DNA of 64,000 nucleotides, taken from contig JAIWNF010000010.1 of the NCBI GenBank assembly GCA_025093555.1, positions 62,001-126,000 on the forward strand, written 5' to 3'. The position numbers and the translations under genes were made by a program. The notes beneath the pieces are model-generated. The model was not told where the DNA came from, made no database searches, and saw only the letters and a program-made list of their open reading frames with translations. The stretch comes from Circinella umbellata (lineage: Eukaryota > Mucoromycota > Mucoromycetes > Mucorales > Lichtheimiaceae). Position 1 is the first letter of the stretch; each line of letters begins with the position of its first letter. Below are positions 22,504-34,300 of the stretch, one piece after another.

Positions 22504-24348
22504 TTAAGTCGGCTTTGTTTTTTTACTTAAACCTTCATCAGAAGATGAACAATAAACAAAAGATGAAGCATCTGTATAACTACTACTATTACTACTATGG
22601 CTAATATTATCATCAGAATTTATATTACTGCTAATGCTGGTATTTAATGATGTAGTACTATCAAATGACGTATCGCGGTGCAATGTGTTTTTCTTATTAC
22701 TGGAGAATGATGATGAATGCTTTGTTGTTGTTGTTGTTGCTGTTACTTTTTCTTTATTTGCGACTGATAATAAGGGTATTACATTAATAGGAAATGTATG
22801 TGTATTGTAATCAATATAGCCACTACCATCATCAAATGTTAAACTGATATGTAAATAGTGTTGTATTTGCAGAATTTCTTTATTGCAGCCACATGTCGTA
22901 TTCGTATTAAAACTTTTTTTTCTTGTCATTACTGTCGCCGGTAAAGGAACTTTGTCAAGCTTTAAGCTGACTTTCCAGGGGTTATCCCAAGAATAAGATG
23001 GTAGTGATAAAATACGTGTTTCAGAATGTAATAATGTTGTTGTCGTTGTCATCGTTTCTGTTGCATTAGAAGTAATCGTAGTGTTTGATAAGGATTTAGT
23101 GTCAATACTACATGGACTATTATAATTAATAATAAAATAAGTAACTGTTGCTAATATATATCTTTAAATACGTAGAATAAAAAAGAAGAAGGTAAAGGGG
23201 GGTTGGTGATCAATAGATAGTTACCAAAGATTAGTATAAATGCTTTTATTTTTTGAAGGAACGGTTTTGATAGTAGTTGGATTTATACTGCACTCCTCTA
23301 CAAATTTAAATTCTGCAATACAACACTCCGTAAACTTTTTAGATTGTTTCGTCATGTCAGACATAGTTTCAAACTGTTGTTGTTGTTTTCGTATTGAGGA
23401 GTGGTGCTGTCGTCGTTGTTGTTGTATATTTTTCATGCGAAGATTTGTATTTAAAACACAATGGTAATGTTTTTTAGTATTATTAGTGTGGTTTTCATTG
23501 TCTTCTTCTTCCGATGATGACAGCTTGTTATCGATACAGGATGATGTGATCAAATCGTTTAACGTAATGGTATGTGGAAATTGAATCTCATAACGCCATA
23601 ATTGAGATCGTTTGGATGTTCCCCAACATAACCTGTGGGGCAATATAGCTGGTGTCGCTTTTCTTGCAGTCGTCGTCATTGGAAAAATATAATCAATATA
23701 ATTGGTGCTGCTGCGACCATTGTTGTGATGAATAAAAACAGGTTGAGTAGCTTGAACTTTTATTAAATCATTTTTACCATCATAGTTTTTTTTGTTAGTA
23801 CTAATACCATTTTTTACGTGGAACCCTAGACGGCGTGTAGACGATGTAGCAGTCAAAATGCTAACGTAAACTGTATATCGTATAAAGCGATCTGCGCTCG
23901 AAAATGATGCTGGTAAACTTTTATCGAGGGGAATCGAGAAAGGAAAATTAACCGTATTTTTATCAAGTGTTGACGCTGTTGTAGTTGTTGAAAAAGATGA
24001 TGTTAATGGTGATGTTGTTATAATGCTACTGTCATTATTACTATTGTGTAGCAACTCATTATTAGCGGCATTGGCTGTTGGAATATTATTGTTGTCAGTA
24101 CCGGAAGAGAAAGGACAACTTTTTTGATCCAAAAAAATAGTTGTCATATTATCTGAAATCGATACTTCTCCTATTAATCGTATTTCTATGTGTTTTAATC
24201 CACATGGCGATGACGCTATTGTCGAATAATTCCAATTTTGAATCGCTATGTTACCAGTCAATAGATGATTATTATTATTAATAGTCGATTGTTTCAATAC
24301 GATATGATCATTATCAAGATGGATAGATATGGTTGGTATTGGCAGCAT
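22504..24348 (-). CDS. Arrestin-like domain protein
   Basis: Two exons, 23225-24348 and 22504-23116, joined by a GTAACT...AATAG intron, give 578 residues. The first exon opens an arrestin N-lobe (SIHLDNDHIVLKQST, then LTGNIAIQNWN, LKHIEIRLIGEVSIS), with FPFSIPLDKSLPASF and RYTVYVSI typical of fungal alpha-arrestins. The second exon carries the C-lobe (WKVSLKLDKVPLPATV, then HYLHISLTFDDGS). Low-complexity Asn/Ser/Thr inserts interrupt both lobes, and a Ser-rich tail ends the protein. Alpha-arrestins link Rsc/NEDD4-type ubiquitin ligases to membrane cargo for endocytosis; I saw no clear PPxY motif. I chose the ATG at 24348 because it sits just before the first strand. An ATG at 24366 would add six hydrophobic residues. 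Confidence 0.85.
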
Positions 24349-24366
24349 TAACAACACGAGTAACAA

Positions 24367-25065
24367 AGAATAAAAAGAAAAGAGAATACAGCAAAGTAAA
24401 AAGAAAAAGAAATAAAAGAAAAAAGGAAATAAAAATATATTAACGAGATAGAAAGAAGAAAAAAAAAGAAGGAAAAATAAATAAATAAAATAATTTAATA
24501 TACTAGATTTATGCTTTATATAATAATAACAATTGTTTTCTTGTTTCGATTATTATGTGTATATTATATATATATATATATTATCTTTATGGAAAAAACA
24601 TTGCCCTGTATTTTTTGGTTAGGGGAAAAAGACCAACTCCTGAATCGTATTATATCTGATGAAAAGCTTAAAAGATATTGTAACAGAAAAAAGTGTTTAA
24701 GTAAACAAAACATCATTTATCATGAGATGAGACAAAAAACGAAATCCTTAAAACTTTCAAATAGTGCATATTAGATTCAAAACTTTTTCTTCTTTACTAT
24801 TGTCTCCAATATGTCATAATAATATATACTATTTATAATCGTTTTTATTTTTGTTTACAAAAATTTAGTTTATTTTATTATTACTACTACTACTACTACT
24901 ACTAATTTTTTTTTATGTTTCAATTTGAAATCAATTGACGAAATGAGAAATATATTGTATTGTATATGCGTGTCTATTATAAAATTGAAGGTAGAAGTAA
25001 TTGAAATGATAATATGGAGTGAATAATGTGCGAGTTTTTTTCTTTTTTTTTTTTAATTATTATTA
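24367..25065. other. Intergenic stretch between arrestin-like and mL45 genes
   Basis: AT-rich, with a (TA)n run near 24567 and an (ACT)n run near 24884-24903. A plus-strand frame of 87 codons at 24511-24774 has no recognisable features and is not called. Confidence 0.55.
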
Positions 25066-26261
25066 TTATTGTTGAAGTTTTTCAGGAGCAGCAATTTTGC
25101 CATAAACACGCCAGATATCTTCAGGGTCAGAAATAGTCTTTTGGAAAACAACATATTCCAATACATTATGAATCTTGTTTGGATCACCACCGATCAATCG
25201 ATTCTTTTTATCATATACAGCCATTGACTAAATATATTTATAATATATGAGTTTATATATAACATGATCAATCATTTTATCCATTTTATTATTCAAATGC
25301 CTAACCTGTTTTGTGTTCATGCGTAAAGTAGCTTGTGCTACAGAGAATCCATGCTTACTGAGACCAGTTGTACCAACACATCTTACACAAACAATCTTTG
25401 GTTGTTCAACTTCACCATGGTATTTCCATTCCCAACGAGAATTACCACGGTTCTTGATTTGATTCTTCAAAGTCTATAGATATTTGTATGTGTTAAAATC
25501 TATTTTCTAGTTTACCCTATAAATGTATTTCATTTCCTTACCGAGTACATAGCATCCAAACACACTTCTTCAAGAACTTGACGATCACCTCTATTAGTTA
25601 TATATAAACCATAATTTTAATTAAAAAAAATGTCCATATCAACTCAAGATGACATATATAATATTTACCTTGAGAAAGCATCATTCATATCCTTATAAGT
25701 TTCTTCAGCTACTTCCACAAATTTTCGCGAATCCCATTTTTCATATTGAGATTTATATTTGATCAAACCAACACTACATATATATACATTATGTTAGTTA
25801 TTATTATTATTATTATTTTAAAAAAAATTGAATTATCAAGGTGGGTCTGTCTATATTAGTATCTTGTACCTGAGTAAGTTTTGAACGTTGTTTTTGAGGT
25901 TTCGCCACTTGGTTAAACGCCATCGACCAAAATCGCTCATGGAAGGAGCTTTTTCAGGAGGAACATAGTTGGCTTAAAATAAAACAAGAAAAAAAAAATG
26001 ACTTGAGTTTTTTTTTTTTTTTCCTAATCGTATTTCGAAACGCATAATGGATAAACTAGTCTTTCTCTCTCATTATTTACCGAAAACACCGTGATCGCGA
26101 ATAAGAATTTGTTTTCCTTGAGTTTCTCGAGAAGCATAACCACGTTGTTGTTGAAAAGCAATAAGAGTACGTTGTTGTAAGTATCGTGTTGCTACTACAG
26201 GTGTAGTCAAAGAAGGTGTTAAACGTAATCCACGTAATCCAGTTGCTGTTGCTGCTGCCAT
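25066..26261 (-). CDS. Mitochondrial ribosomal protein mL45 / MBA1-like (Tim44-like domain)
   Basis: Six exons: 26081-26261, 25870-25972, 25669-25773, 25542-25590, 25306-25473, 25066-25227; 255 residues. The N terminus (MAAATATGLRGLRL, then YLQQRTLIAF) is an Arg-rich, acid-free mitochondrial presequence. The body shows the Tim44-like/mL45 fold: SMSDFGRWRLTKWRN, DMNDAFSRGDRQVLEEVC, GNSRWEWKYHGEVEQPKIV, AQATLRMNTKQSMAVYD and DPEDIWRVYGKI. In yeast, Mba1 receives the mitoribosome at the inner membrane; in animals, mL45 is part of the large subunit. It starts 232 bases from the divergent GCFC gene, so they share a promoter. Family assignment is firm; mL45 versus Mba1 role is inferred. Confidence 0.9.
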
Positions 26262-26493
26262 TGTTAATATTATTATTATTTTGTTATTGTACTCTTTTTT
26301 TTTTTTCGTTCCCGTCCCCTTCAGACAACAATTTAGTTAAATAGGATGTCAAAAAATGACGTGACTGTTTATGCAAAAAAGTAGTTAGTAGTAGAATCAG
26401 CAGGAGCCTAATATGTAGAGCCAGTTTTTATTAACTACGACTTTTCTATCTTTTTTGATATATATATAACGCGCTATAATAATAATAATAATA
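26262..26493. promoter_or_regulatory. Compact divergent promoter, mL45 / GCFC genes
   Basis: Only 232 bases separate the two start codons. The region holds a pyrimidine tract next to mL45, a CRE-like TGACGTGA near 26356, and AT repeats before the GCFC start. Motif roles are inferred. Confidence 0.45.
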
Positions 26494-29400
26494 ATGTTTA
26501 AGAAATCGAATCGAACAAAAAATATTCGTCGTAAAATTGTAATTAGTGATGATGAAGAACAACCACAACAGCAACAAGAAGATTTAGAAAATGGTAAAAA
26601 GAAAACAGGATGCAGCTCCTATTTATTGGAAGAACCTTACTTTACCGAGATTTGATTTAATAATGACAAATTTATGTAACCATAGTATCGATAACTGAAT
26701 CTGTTGTTAACCGAACTAAACTTGACAAAAAAAAGAAAAAGAAAGAAAAAAAAGAATCAAAACAATCGCTCGGTTTAAGTTTTGATCAAGAGGTTGATAC
26801 TATATTTATATATTATCGGGGTGTCTTTTTAATTAACGATTGATTAACTCAAATGATAATACATATTTATACAGGAAGAAGGTGACATGGAGACGTTTAA
26901 AGTGAAAAAAAGTAAAGCTAGTCTACGCCTTTCTGCAGCGCGTAAATCAGCACAGGATACCACCACCACCACCGAAGAGCAACAATCGACATCGTCAGCA
27001 TATACAAATGAATTACTTGAAGCATTACGTAAAAATACACCTAGTACGCCTGCAGCATTAAAAAGTACATCACTTGATAATAATAAGAATATAGATGACG
27101 ATGATACATTACTGGCTGAAAAGTTTCCTTCATTAATGAAAAATGATAAAGGTGCTATACCTGATGCTCATGCAATTCATGCTGCTAAAAAGAAACGTGA
27201 ACAAATGCGAAAAGGTTATGTGGATCCTATGGAAGAAGATTTTGTAAAGTTGGATGATCAAGGAAGTTCACGTCTTGTACGTGAAGAAGATGATGTTGGA
27301 GACGATGGAGAAGCAGGTAAATTGAATTGTAGAATAATAAATATGGACGTGAAGAAATAAACGCGTTATATTGATAAATAACAAGGATAAATCTAATATA
27401 TTTTATTTTTATATGGGCTATAGAATACGAATCCTATGTAGGTGAACGATTAACATTAGACAAAAAAATGGCACGAAAACAAGAACAAGATCGAAGGGCA
27501 GGTGTTCGAGAAATGATTGAAGAGGCACAAGAGGATGAGGAAGATGAACAAGACATTGAACGATGGGAAAATGAATTAATTCGACATGGTGGAGTTAAAC
27601 CACAAAGAAGAGAAGAAAAAGCAAGAGATCCTTATGCACCTCCACCAGATTATCGACCTGCAGAAGGTAAAATAATATATTTTTTTCTCTCTTTTTTTTT
27701 TTACAGGAAAAAGAGATCTTTATATCAAAATGGTCATCCACTCAAGGGTAACATTAAAAATTTATGGTAAATTATCGCAGTACCGGTCGAATCGTCCATT
27801 TTGTCATTAGATAAAGCTATTGAGAATTTAGACAGTAATGCATCCGGAATATCAAGTATGATGAAGAGTTATGAACTACAACTTGAACAAATGCAAAAGA
27901 ATATGGAAAATTTGACCACGAGTGAAACGGATCTTGATAAAGAAATTGTACGAGAAAGTGAACGATATGATTATTTCCAAGGATTAACAAGCTATGTGAA
28001 TGATCTGGGTGAATTTTTAGATGCCAAGGTAATTGAATAAAAATAATAGCTTTTTTCCCTTGTGGAAGGAAGAAAGAATTCACACATGCATGAAATATTA
28101 TATGGGATGGAGATAGAGAGAGAGAGAATGTAATGATAGTAGACTAACCATAAACTGATTTTTATTCTAGTTTCCTGAATTAGAAGCTTTAGAAAAGGAG
28201 GCACATGATATGATGGCAACAAAGTATGATGTAGTTGTAAAACGCAGGTGGCAGGATGATTTGGATGATTTACGTGAATTTGCAAATGTACCTGAACAAT
28301 TTGATGAGGACCAACAACAAAAGGACGAACAAGAGGTGGATGAATTTGGTCGTGGTCGAGAGTTACGCGGTTCAGCAAGTGAAGTTCAACGACGTAAAAT
28401 TGAACGACAACAACGAATAGCACAATGTGAAGATTTAACTAATATCCAAGAACAAGGGTTATGGTCTGATGATGAATTGTCAGAAGAATGGGAAGCAAGA
28501 AAAGATCAAAAATTAGGTAAAAATCAAAAGAGACTCTTTTTTACATACTATATGTGCGTGTGTGTGTATATGGTGGATAAAAATGCTAATTATCTTTTTT
28601 TTTTTATTATTATTATTTAGATGTTATTCAAAACGATAAAGTAGCTTCTATTTTAGAAGATGTAAGCGATGAATTTGGATCCTTGGAAATGGTAAAAAGT
28701 AAATTTGAAGCATGGAAAACCAATTTTTATCAAGATTATACCAAAGCATTTGGTAGTTTAAGTTTACCAGGTGCATTTGAATTCTATGTGCGCTGTGAAC
28801 TTGTGACATGGAATCCATTTACGGAACCTATGGAATTTGATACAATGAAATGGCATACAATTTTATCACAATACGGTATTACGGATGAACATGAAGATGC
28901 AGATACCGAATTATTGAATAAGGTGGTTGAAAAGGTTTTGATCAAGAAGTTGAAAAGTATGCTGGACATACTGAATATTACCTCAATGAAAGAAATGCGA
29001 TATGCATCACAAGCTATAGAACAAATATCTTATTATGTTGAAAAACATGAACGATCATTTATGGTAAGGTTATTTAAAATAAATAGAGGGGAAAATAGTC
29101 ATAGAATTAACATATTTCTTTCTTCTTTTGTACTGTTGTTGTAGGATTTAATGACAAGCGTCGAATCTGTGATTGATAAACAATTAAAACCTTATGCCGA
29201 TCTTATTGATACCATCAAAATTATAGAACCCAATAGTGAAGCAAAAGAACGTTTTGTATGGAGATTATGCAAGGTGAGAATTTTTATTATTGTTACTATT
29301 TTGCTATTATGTACAGAGAAAATGTATGTTTAACATACAAATATATATGATATGATTTATGAATATAGTATTTGAAAACTTTACATGTTTGGCGACGTTA

Positions 29401-29539
29401 TTTACCCAAGGATACATTAAAATCATTGGGAGCTGTAGTTATGAACCGGATGATTGGACCATTATTACAACCCAATATCAACGTCAAAGATGCTGAATTA
29501 CAAAAGGAAGCATTACAATTACTTGGTCGACTTGATTAA
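26494..29539 (+). CDS. GCFC-domain protein, PAXBP1/GCFC2 type (spliceosome-associated)
   Basis: Nine exons: 26494-26593, 26686-26792, 26875-27316, 27424-27666, 27781-28028, 28171-28516, 28621-29063, 29145-29273, 29369-29539; 742 residues. The N terminus MFKKSNRTKNIRRKI followed by an acidic patch, and LGLSFDQEEEGDMETFKVKK, are hallmarks of the PAXBP1/GCF family. The middle has a long coiled coil (EQDRRAGVREMIEEAQEDEE; SYELQLEQMQKNMENL). The C-terminal GCFC domain carries YTKAFGSLSLPGAFEFYVRC, ELVTWNPF, and HVWRRYLPKD. Animal PAXBP1/GCFC2 act in spliceosome disassembly with DHX15; the same role here is inferred. The stop lies 17 bases from the stop of convergent POP7, so 3' ends must overlap. 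Confidence 0.93.
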
Positions 29540-29556
29540 TAAACTATTTTTATTCA

Positions 29557-30260
29557 TTATTTGACCATTTTACGATTTCTGGATGGTTTTCGTGGGATAG
29601 GTGCCACTCGTCTTTGTAATTCAGTTAAACCTTGTTTTGCTACTAACTGTATATGGATAGCAGAATTCATTCGTGTTTGTGTATCAACATCCTTTTCCTA
29701 TAAGTAACTTTTAGATTAGTTTCTATTTGTTTCTTGTCGTCATGGATATTTTTTAAATTAGTTCTATTAATGGTAATTTACCATATCTTCAGGAATAATA
29801 TCATCTACCAAAGCAACTGTTTCTGTTGTAGGTTTTATATCAATTTGATGATGAAGTGTCCTTTGGATGGCTTGTGCAATTTGAATAGTTTTTAAAAGTT
29901 GTGCTCCCATACCATGAAGTGTCACTTTTTTATATCTAGACGATTTTCAATAATATATTTTATATTAGCATATATATATATATATATTCATAGGATTCGA
30001 TTCAAAGTGTTTGAATTCAAACATTACTTTTGATTCACCATTAATTGTCGAACGCGTTCAATTATAACATTGGTTTTTGTTTTATGTGAAACATATACAT
30101 CGCTTGGAATGGTAGCAGGTCGTTGTGGTGCTCGTTTATGTATAGAAGCATCTAATAAGAATATAAGTAATGTTGTTGATTTTATTAATAATGAATATAA
30201 TAATGAACTTGACTACCAATCATTATTCAAACCTTTTATAATCGATCGTTTTTCTTTCAT
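29557..30260 (-). CDS. POP7: Ribonuclease P/MRP protein subunit POP7 (RPP20, Alba-like)
   Basis: Four exons: 30233-30260, 30028-30151, 29782-29935, 29557-29697; 148 residues. The first exon encodes only nine residues (MKEKRSIIK) and ends at a weak donor, GTTTGA. The second resumes KRAPQRPATIPSDVYVSHKT, matching the RPP20 start of the Alba fold (RLPRRPNDIYVNMKT in human). It continues ERVRQLMVNQKYKKVTLHGM, AIQRTLHHQ, ETVALVDDIIPEDM and RMNSAIHIQLVAKQG, the C-terminal RPP20 strand. With POP6 it binds the P3 stem of RNase P/MRP RNA for tRNA and rRNA processing in nucleus and nucleolus. The exon 1 join is less sure than the rest. Confidence 0.88.
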
Positions 30261-30761
30261 TATTATTATTTGTTATCTGGGAAACCGAGAGAAATAAAAC
30301 TTTCAGTCTGAAATTGAATTGAACTTTTTATTTTTAGCATATTATTTTATTTGATGTAATGAATAATGCTAAAAAACTAACGATGACGATCACCCCTCCT
30401 ATTTTTTTCTGTCCAAAAGATAAAATAGACTAATACAAATGGGAAATTAATAATCTTCTATTATATAATTTGGTGCTAATATTTATATTATTCATCCTGA
30501 TCATGATAATAATAATTAATGCGGGCATCATATCATAAAGTGTATCAAAAGGAGAGTTTTCTTTTTTTATTTGGGGGTGATCAGAAAAAGGGATGCATAA
30601 AAAAATGCTCATTAGAATAAATATGCGATACATTATCTTTTTCTTTCTTTCTTTCTCTCTTTCTCTCTCTCTTTCTTGATATTCTTTTTAACTATTCAGC
30701 TGCCTCAATTAACTAGTGTGGAATACAAGTAACAATAACACAGCAAGGACTAATAACTAAT
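30261..30761. promoter_or_regulatory. Divergent upstream region of POP7 and the small coiled-coil gene
   Basis: 501 bases without a gene. It holds a long CT-rich tract ((TTTC)n/(CT)n, about 30640-30677) on the plus strand ahead of the 30762 start, typical of fungal leaders. Confidence 0.45.
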
Positions 30762-30992
30762 ATGAACGGAACAAGTAACGGAAACTTTCATCATTCTTCT
30801 CATCGTCATGAGGAAAATATACTTCGAGACGCGTCCCATGGTACACTTGTAAATCGAGAACAGCAATTACGTGAAGAAATTGCAAAATTGCGACGTGAAG
30901 AACAAGCGTTACGTGAGAGGGATCTTTCCATCAAGCAAGATATAGTTGCTGTACGAGAGAAAATGATGATGACTTCTGATAGACGATCTTAA
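30762..30992 (+). CDS. Small coiled-coil protein, unknown function
   Basis: A single-exon 76-residue frame. After a His/Ser/Asn-rich start (HHSSHRHEENILRD), residues 30-70 form a clear heptad coiled coil (REQQLREEIAKLRREEQALR, then ERDLSIKQDIVAVREKM). It begins after a CT-rich leader, and the 3' flank is T-rich like other gene ends here. I do not recognise the family; short basic coiled-coil proteins of this kind can be adaptor subunits, but no function is claimed. Codon usage looks coding, not AT drift. Confidence 0.65.
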   Translation: MNGTSNGNFHHSSHRHEENILRDASHGTLVNREQQLREEIAKLRREEQALRERDLSIKQDIVAVREKMMMTSDRRS

Positions 30993-31396
30993 AAACAAAA
31001 ATATATCGTTCTCTTCATTTTCTACTTTTATCTTTTTCTTTTTTTTACAAATCATTGATCAGCGCACAAATCATACACATTTACATATTACACACACACA
31101 CATCCATCCATCCATCAAACAAACCAGACAAGCATTCTTTTTCTCTCTTTCTCACTTTTTGTTTTTAACTTTTCCTTTTCTTCCCCAAATAATTGTTATT
31201 CTTTTTTTTCTTTCTTTCTATATATTTTTCCAAGTAAAAAACAAGAATACATATTTTTTTTATGTTAAACGGATATAGTTTTTCTTTTTTTTTTTTGGGG
31301 GGGGGTTATAAAAGATAGTAATATTTACAAAAAGACAAAATTTACAAATCGATCAATTTACGATAAAACAAAGGTGATTTCAAACAAACAAAATTC
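30993..31396. other. 3' region between convergent small gene and ROCK-like gene
   Basis: T-rich and AC-rich simple sequence (ACACAC and CATCCATC near 31090-31115), a G9 run near 31299, no gene. Confidence 0.65.
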
Positions 31397-34300
31397 TTAT
31401 CTCGAAAGTGGTGTATTCTCGTAGCTAATATCAGAATAACGAATAATAAAGCGTTCCAGCCATCGTCGCCATTTATTCCGTTCAGTCGGGTTTTTTGCAC
31501 AAAGATAATATGGTGAACATTGCATTAGTTGATTATATTCCTCACATGTAATGTCAACGGGACATTGGGAATGACATTGATATTGACATTCTAGTAATAA
31601 AGTAAAAATAAAATATAATATAATTTTTAAAAATATATATTATGCATTCATTAATTTGTTAGTTATCGTTATTACTATCATATACAATCATTATAAAAAG
31701 TCCGAGTATAATATAAAAAATTAGGGGGGGGGGTTTAGGACCAGAAAGAGATATAACCAGGAATTATAAAAAAAAAAAAAGACATTACTTTGACATGCTA
31801 ATGCACGTGGTCCCCACAAGATATCCTGACAAAATCCACAATTTGTTTCTCCTGTTACTTTTTGAATTTTGAAATCATGATGTTTTGTCATGGTCTTATT
31901 ATTTATCAAATTATCACCATTGCCATCATTATCATAATTAATAGTATTATCATCTTCCTGCATATAAGTAAATAGTATATATATTAGTAATTTATATTGA
32001 CCTCCTTGGTTTAAAAGCAACTTTTTTTGTTTGAATATATATCAATACAAAAATATATTTGACTATCTTTTATATACATACATATATACATACATACATA
32101 CACACCCCACGCACACTCACACAATCCTCCCTCCCTTTCTTTCATTCTTTGTCCCCCTACTTCCAAAACACAAAAAAAAAGAAACAAAAATTCTTCTTTT
32201 TTTTTCGTTTCCTCCTTTTTTTTTTTATACATATGTTGTAGTATATACATATGTGTCATTTGTTTTTGTTTTGTTTTTAATACGTATTAAAATAACTATA
32301 TATCAATATATATATATATATACCTTATCGATCAATAAAAGTTCGCGTTCTTTCGTAAGATGATTTATTTTTGATTGAGCAGTGGCAATAGCTTGTTCAA
32401 GTTCTAATTGAATTTGTTTTTGTTGCTTTGTTGAAGACATGATCATATTATTACCGGAAAATGCAAGTAATTTTTCTCTTGCCTGTAATGTCTTTCTAGC
32501 TCCTTGAACATATTGCTGCTCTCTTGCTAGTTGCTGATCAATTTTTATGAGAGAGTTATTCAATTTTGATGCTGTTGTTGGTGATGTCAATATGGGTGTT
32601 GTAGCTTGTTGTTGCTGTGTTTTGTTAATAATGCGAAGCACAAGTAATGTGGTTGCTTTTACTCCAAGTATCTTTTCTTGATCTAATGTACCTTCCTGAA
32701 CAAGGATAGTGGAACACCTGAAATCCAATACTAACTCTTGTTGTCGAGCTCTTGCAGTAGTAGTGGTGGTAGTGGCATAAAAAATGCCATCTTGAAGTTT
32801 AACATGATAATCGATAAGTGGCGTAATTGATGATAATGATGATGCTATTCTAAGTTGTCCTTCTCGTATAGGCATTGGTAATGATGGCAACGCTTTTTGT
32901 TTTGGCTGTTGTTGCTGTGACCCAAGCAGAGGTGTAGAAATAGCTGCTTTAGTATTAACACCCGTTGGTTCAGTATCCGTATCTGTGTTCGTATTAGAAA
33001 GTATTTGATCATAACTTTCTTTGTTTTTGTAATTGGAAATATTAATACTTTTGTCAATCGATGGCACTATTTCATTATTGTTGTCATGGATATCACTCGT
33101 ATTGACATTGTTGTCGCTTCTGTTGCTATGGTGATGTTTTTTTAGTTGAGCAATCTCTTCTCTTAGCAACTGTGTTTCGTATAAATGCTGTTCAATTTCT
33201 TTTTGAAAGACTGCTGAATTTCTTTCTTGTTGCTGTTGTAGTTCCTGTTTTTCTTTTTGCAACTGAGCATTTTCAACATGTAAAAAGTCAAGCTCCTGTT
33301 GCTTTTCTTTATGCAACTGCTGAATTTCTTTTTCATACTTTTTCTGTTGCTGTTCTAATAGCCTGTCGTTTTCATCTTTATTGCTACCATTGTTATCAGG
33401 TTTTTTTTCCTTGATTTTGTCGTTATAATCATTTTTTAATTGTTGGCTCAAAAGTTCATATTCATTTTTGTACTGAATTTGTAATTGATCGCGAAATTCT
33501 TCCAGTTCTTGTTGATATTTATTTTGTAATTGAACAGTTTCTTCTGCGCGTACTCGATTAAACTCATCTTTCAAATGTTCAATCATTTCATCCAGTTCAA
33601 TTTCATGTTCGTTTTGTAATTCCCTTATTTGATTTCGTAGTTGTTCAAGTTCTTTTTCGTATTTTTGTAATCGATTATCTTGAATTTTTAGTTGTTGTCG
33701 TTGTTGTTCATCGTTGGCTTGATTCGATTTTTTCAGTCCTCGATCTATTTCCACATAGCGCTGGATTCGTTGTTGTGCATCATTGAGTTGTTTTGATAAC
33801 TTTTCTAAATCCTCTTTATCTTGTTTGGATATTTTTATCAAGAGTTCAATGTGTTGTTGAGCTTGAGTGAGCTCTTGAACTCCATTGAGTCTCTGACTTG
33901 TTTCATTTAGTAATTCTCGTTGGGTATCATCATAGGTAGATTTTAATCGAGTATTCTCTTTTGTCAAGTCATCAATGCGTTTATTTAAATCGTTAACAAT
34001 GTCAGTTTTTTTTGTGTAACTTTCATCTTCAGTTGCTTTGGATCGAATTTGTTCAAGTAATTGCTTATTTTCGTCGCGTAATTGCTGCAGGAGTATTTCG
34101 TTTTGTTGTTGTTGCTGTTGCTGGCGTGATAAAGATGTTTGTGTAATAGTACTACTAGTAGGATGGATACTATTATTTATTTCAGAAAATGAAAATCCAA
34201 TAAATGATGTATAACGTTGTTGATGCAAGGTAGTTGTAGAAGATGACCAAGTATAATGTTCATTTGGTTCTTGTTCTTCATTATTTTCATTTGCATCCGA

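Noticed and set aside
24511..24774. Plus-strand frame of 87 codons (ending KLSNSAY)
   Set aside because: Starts in a (TA)n-rich hydrophobic stretch with no recognisable domain; codon content fits AT-rich drift, although a small gene cannot be excluded.
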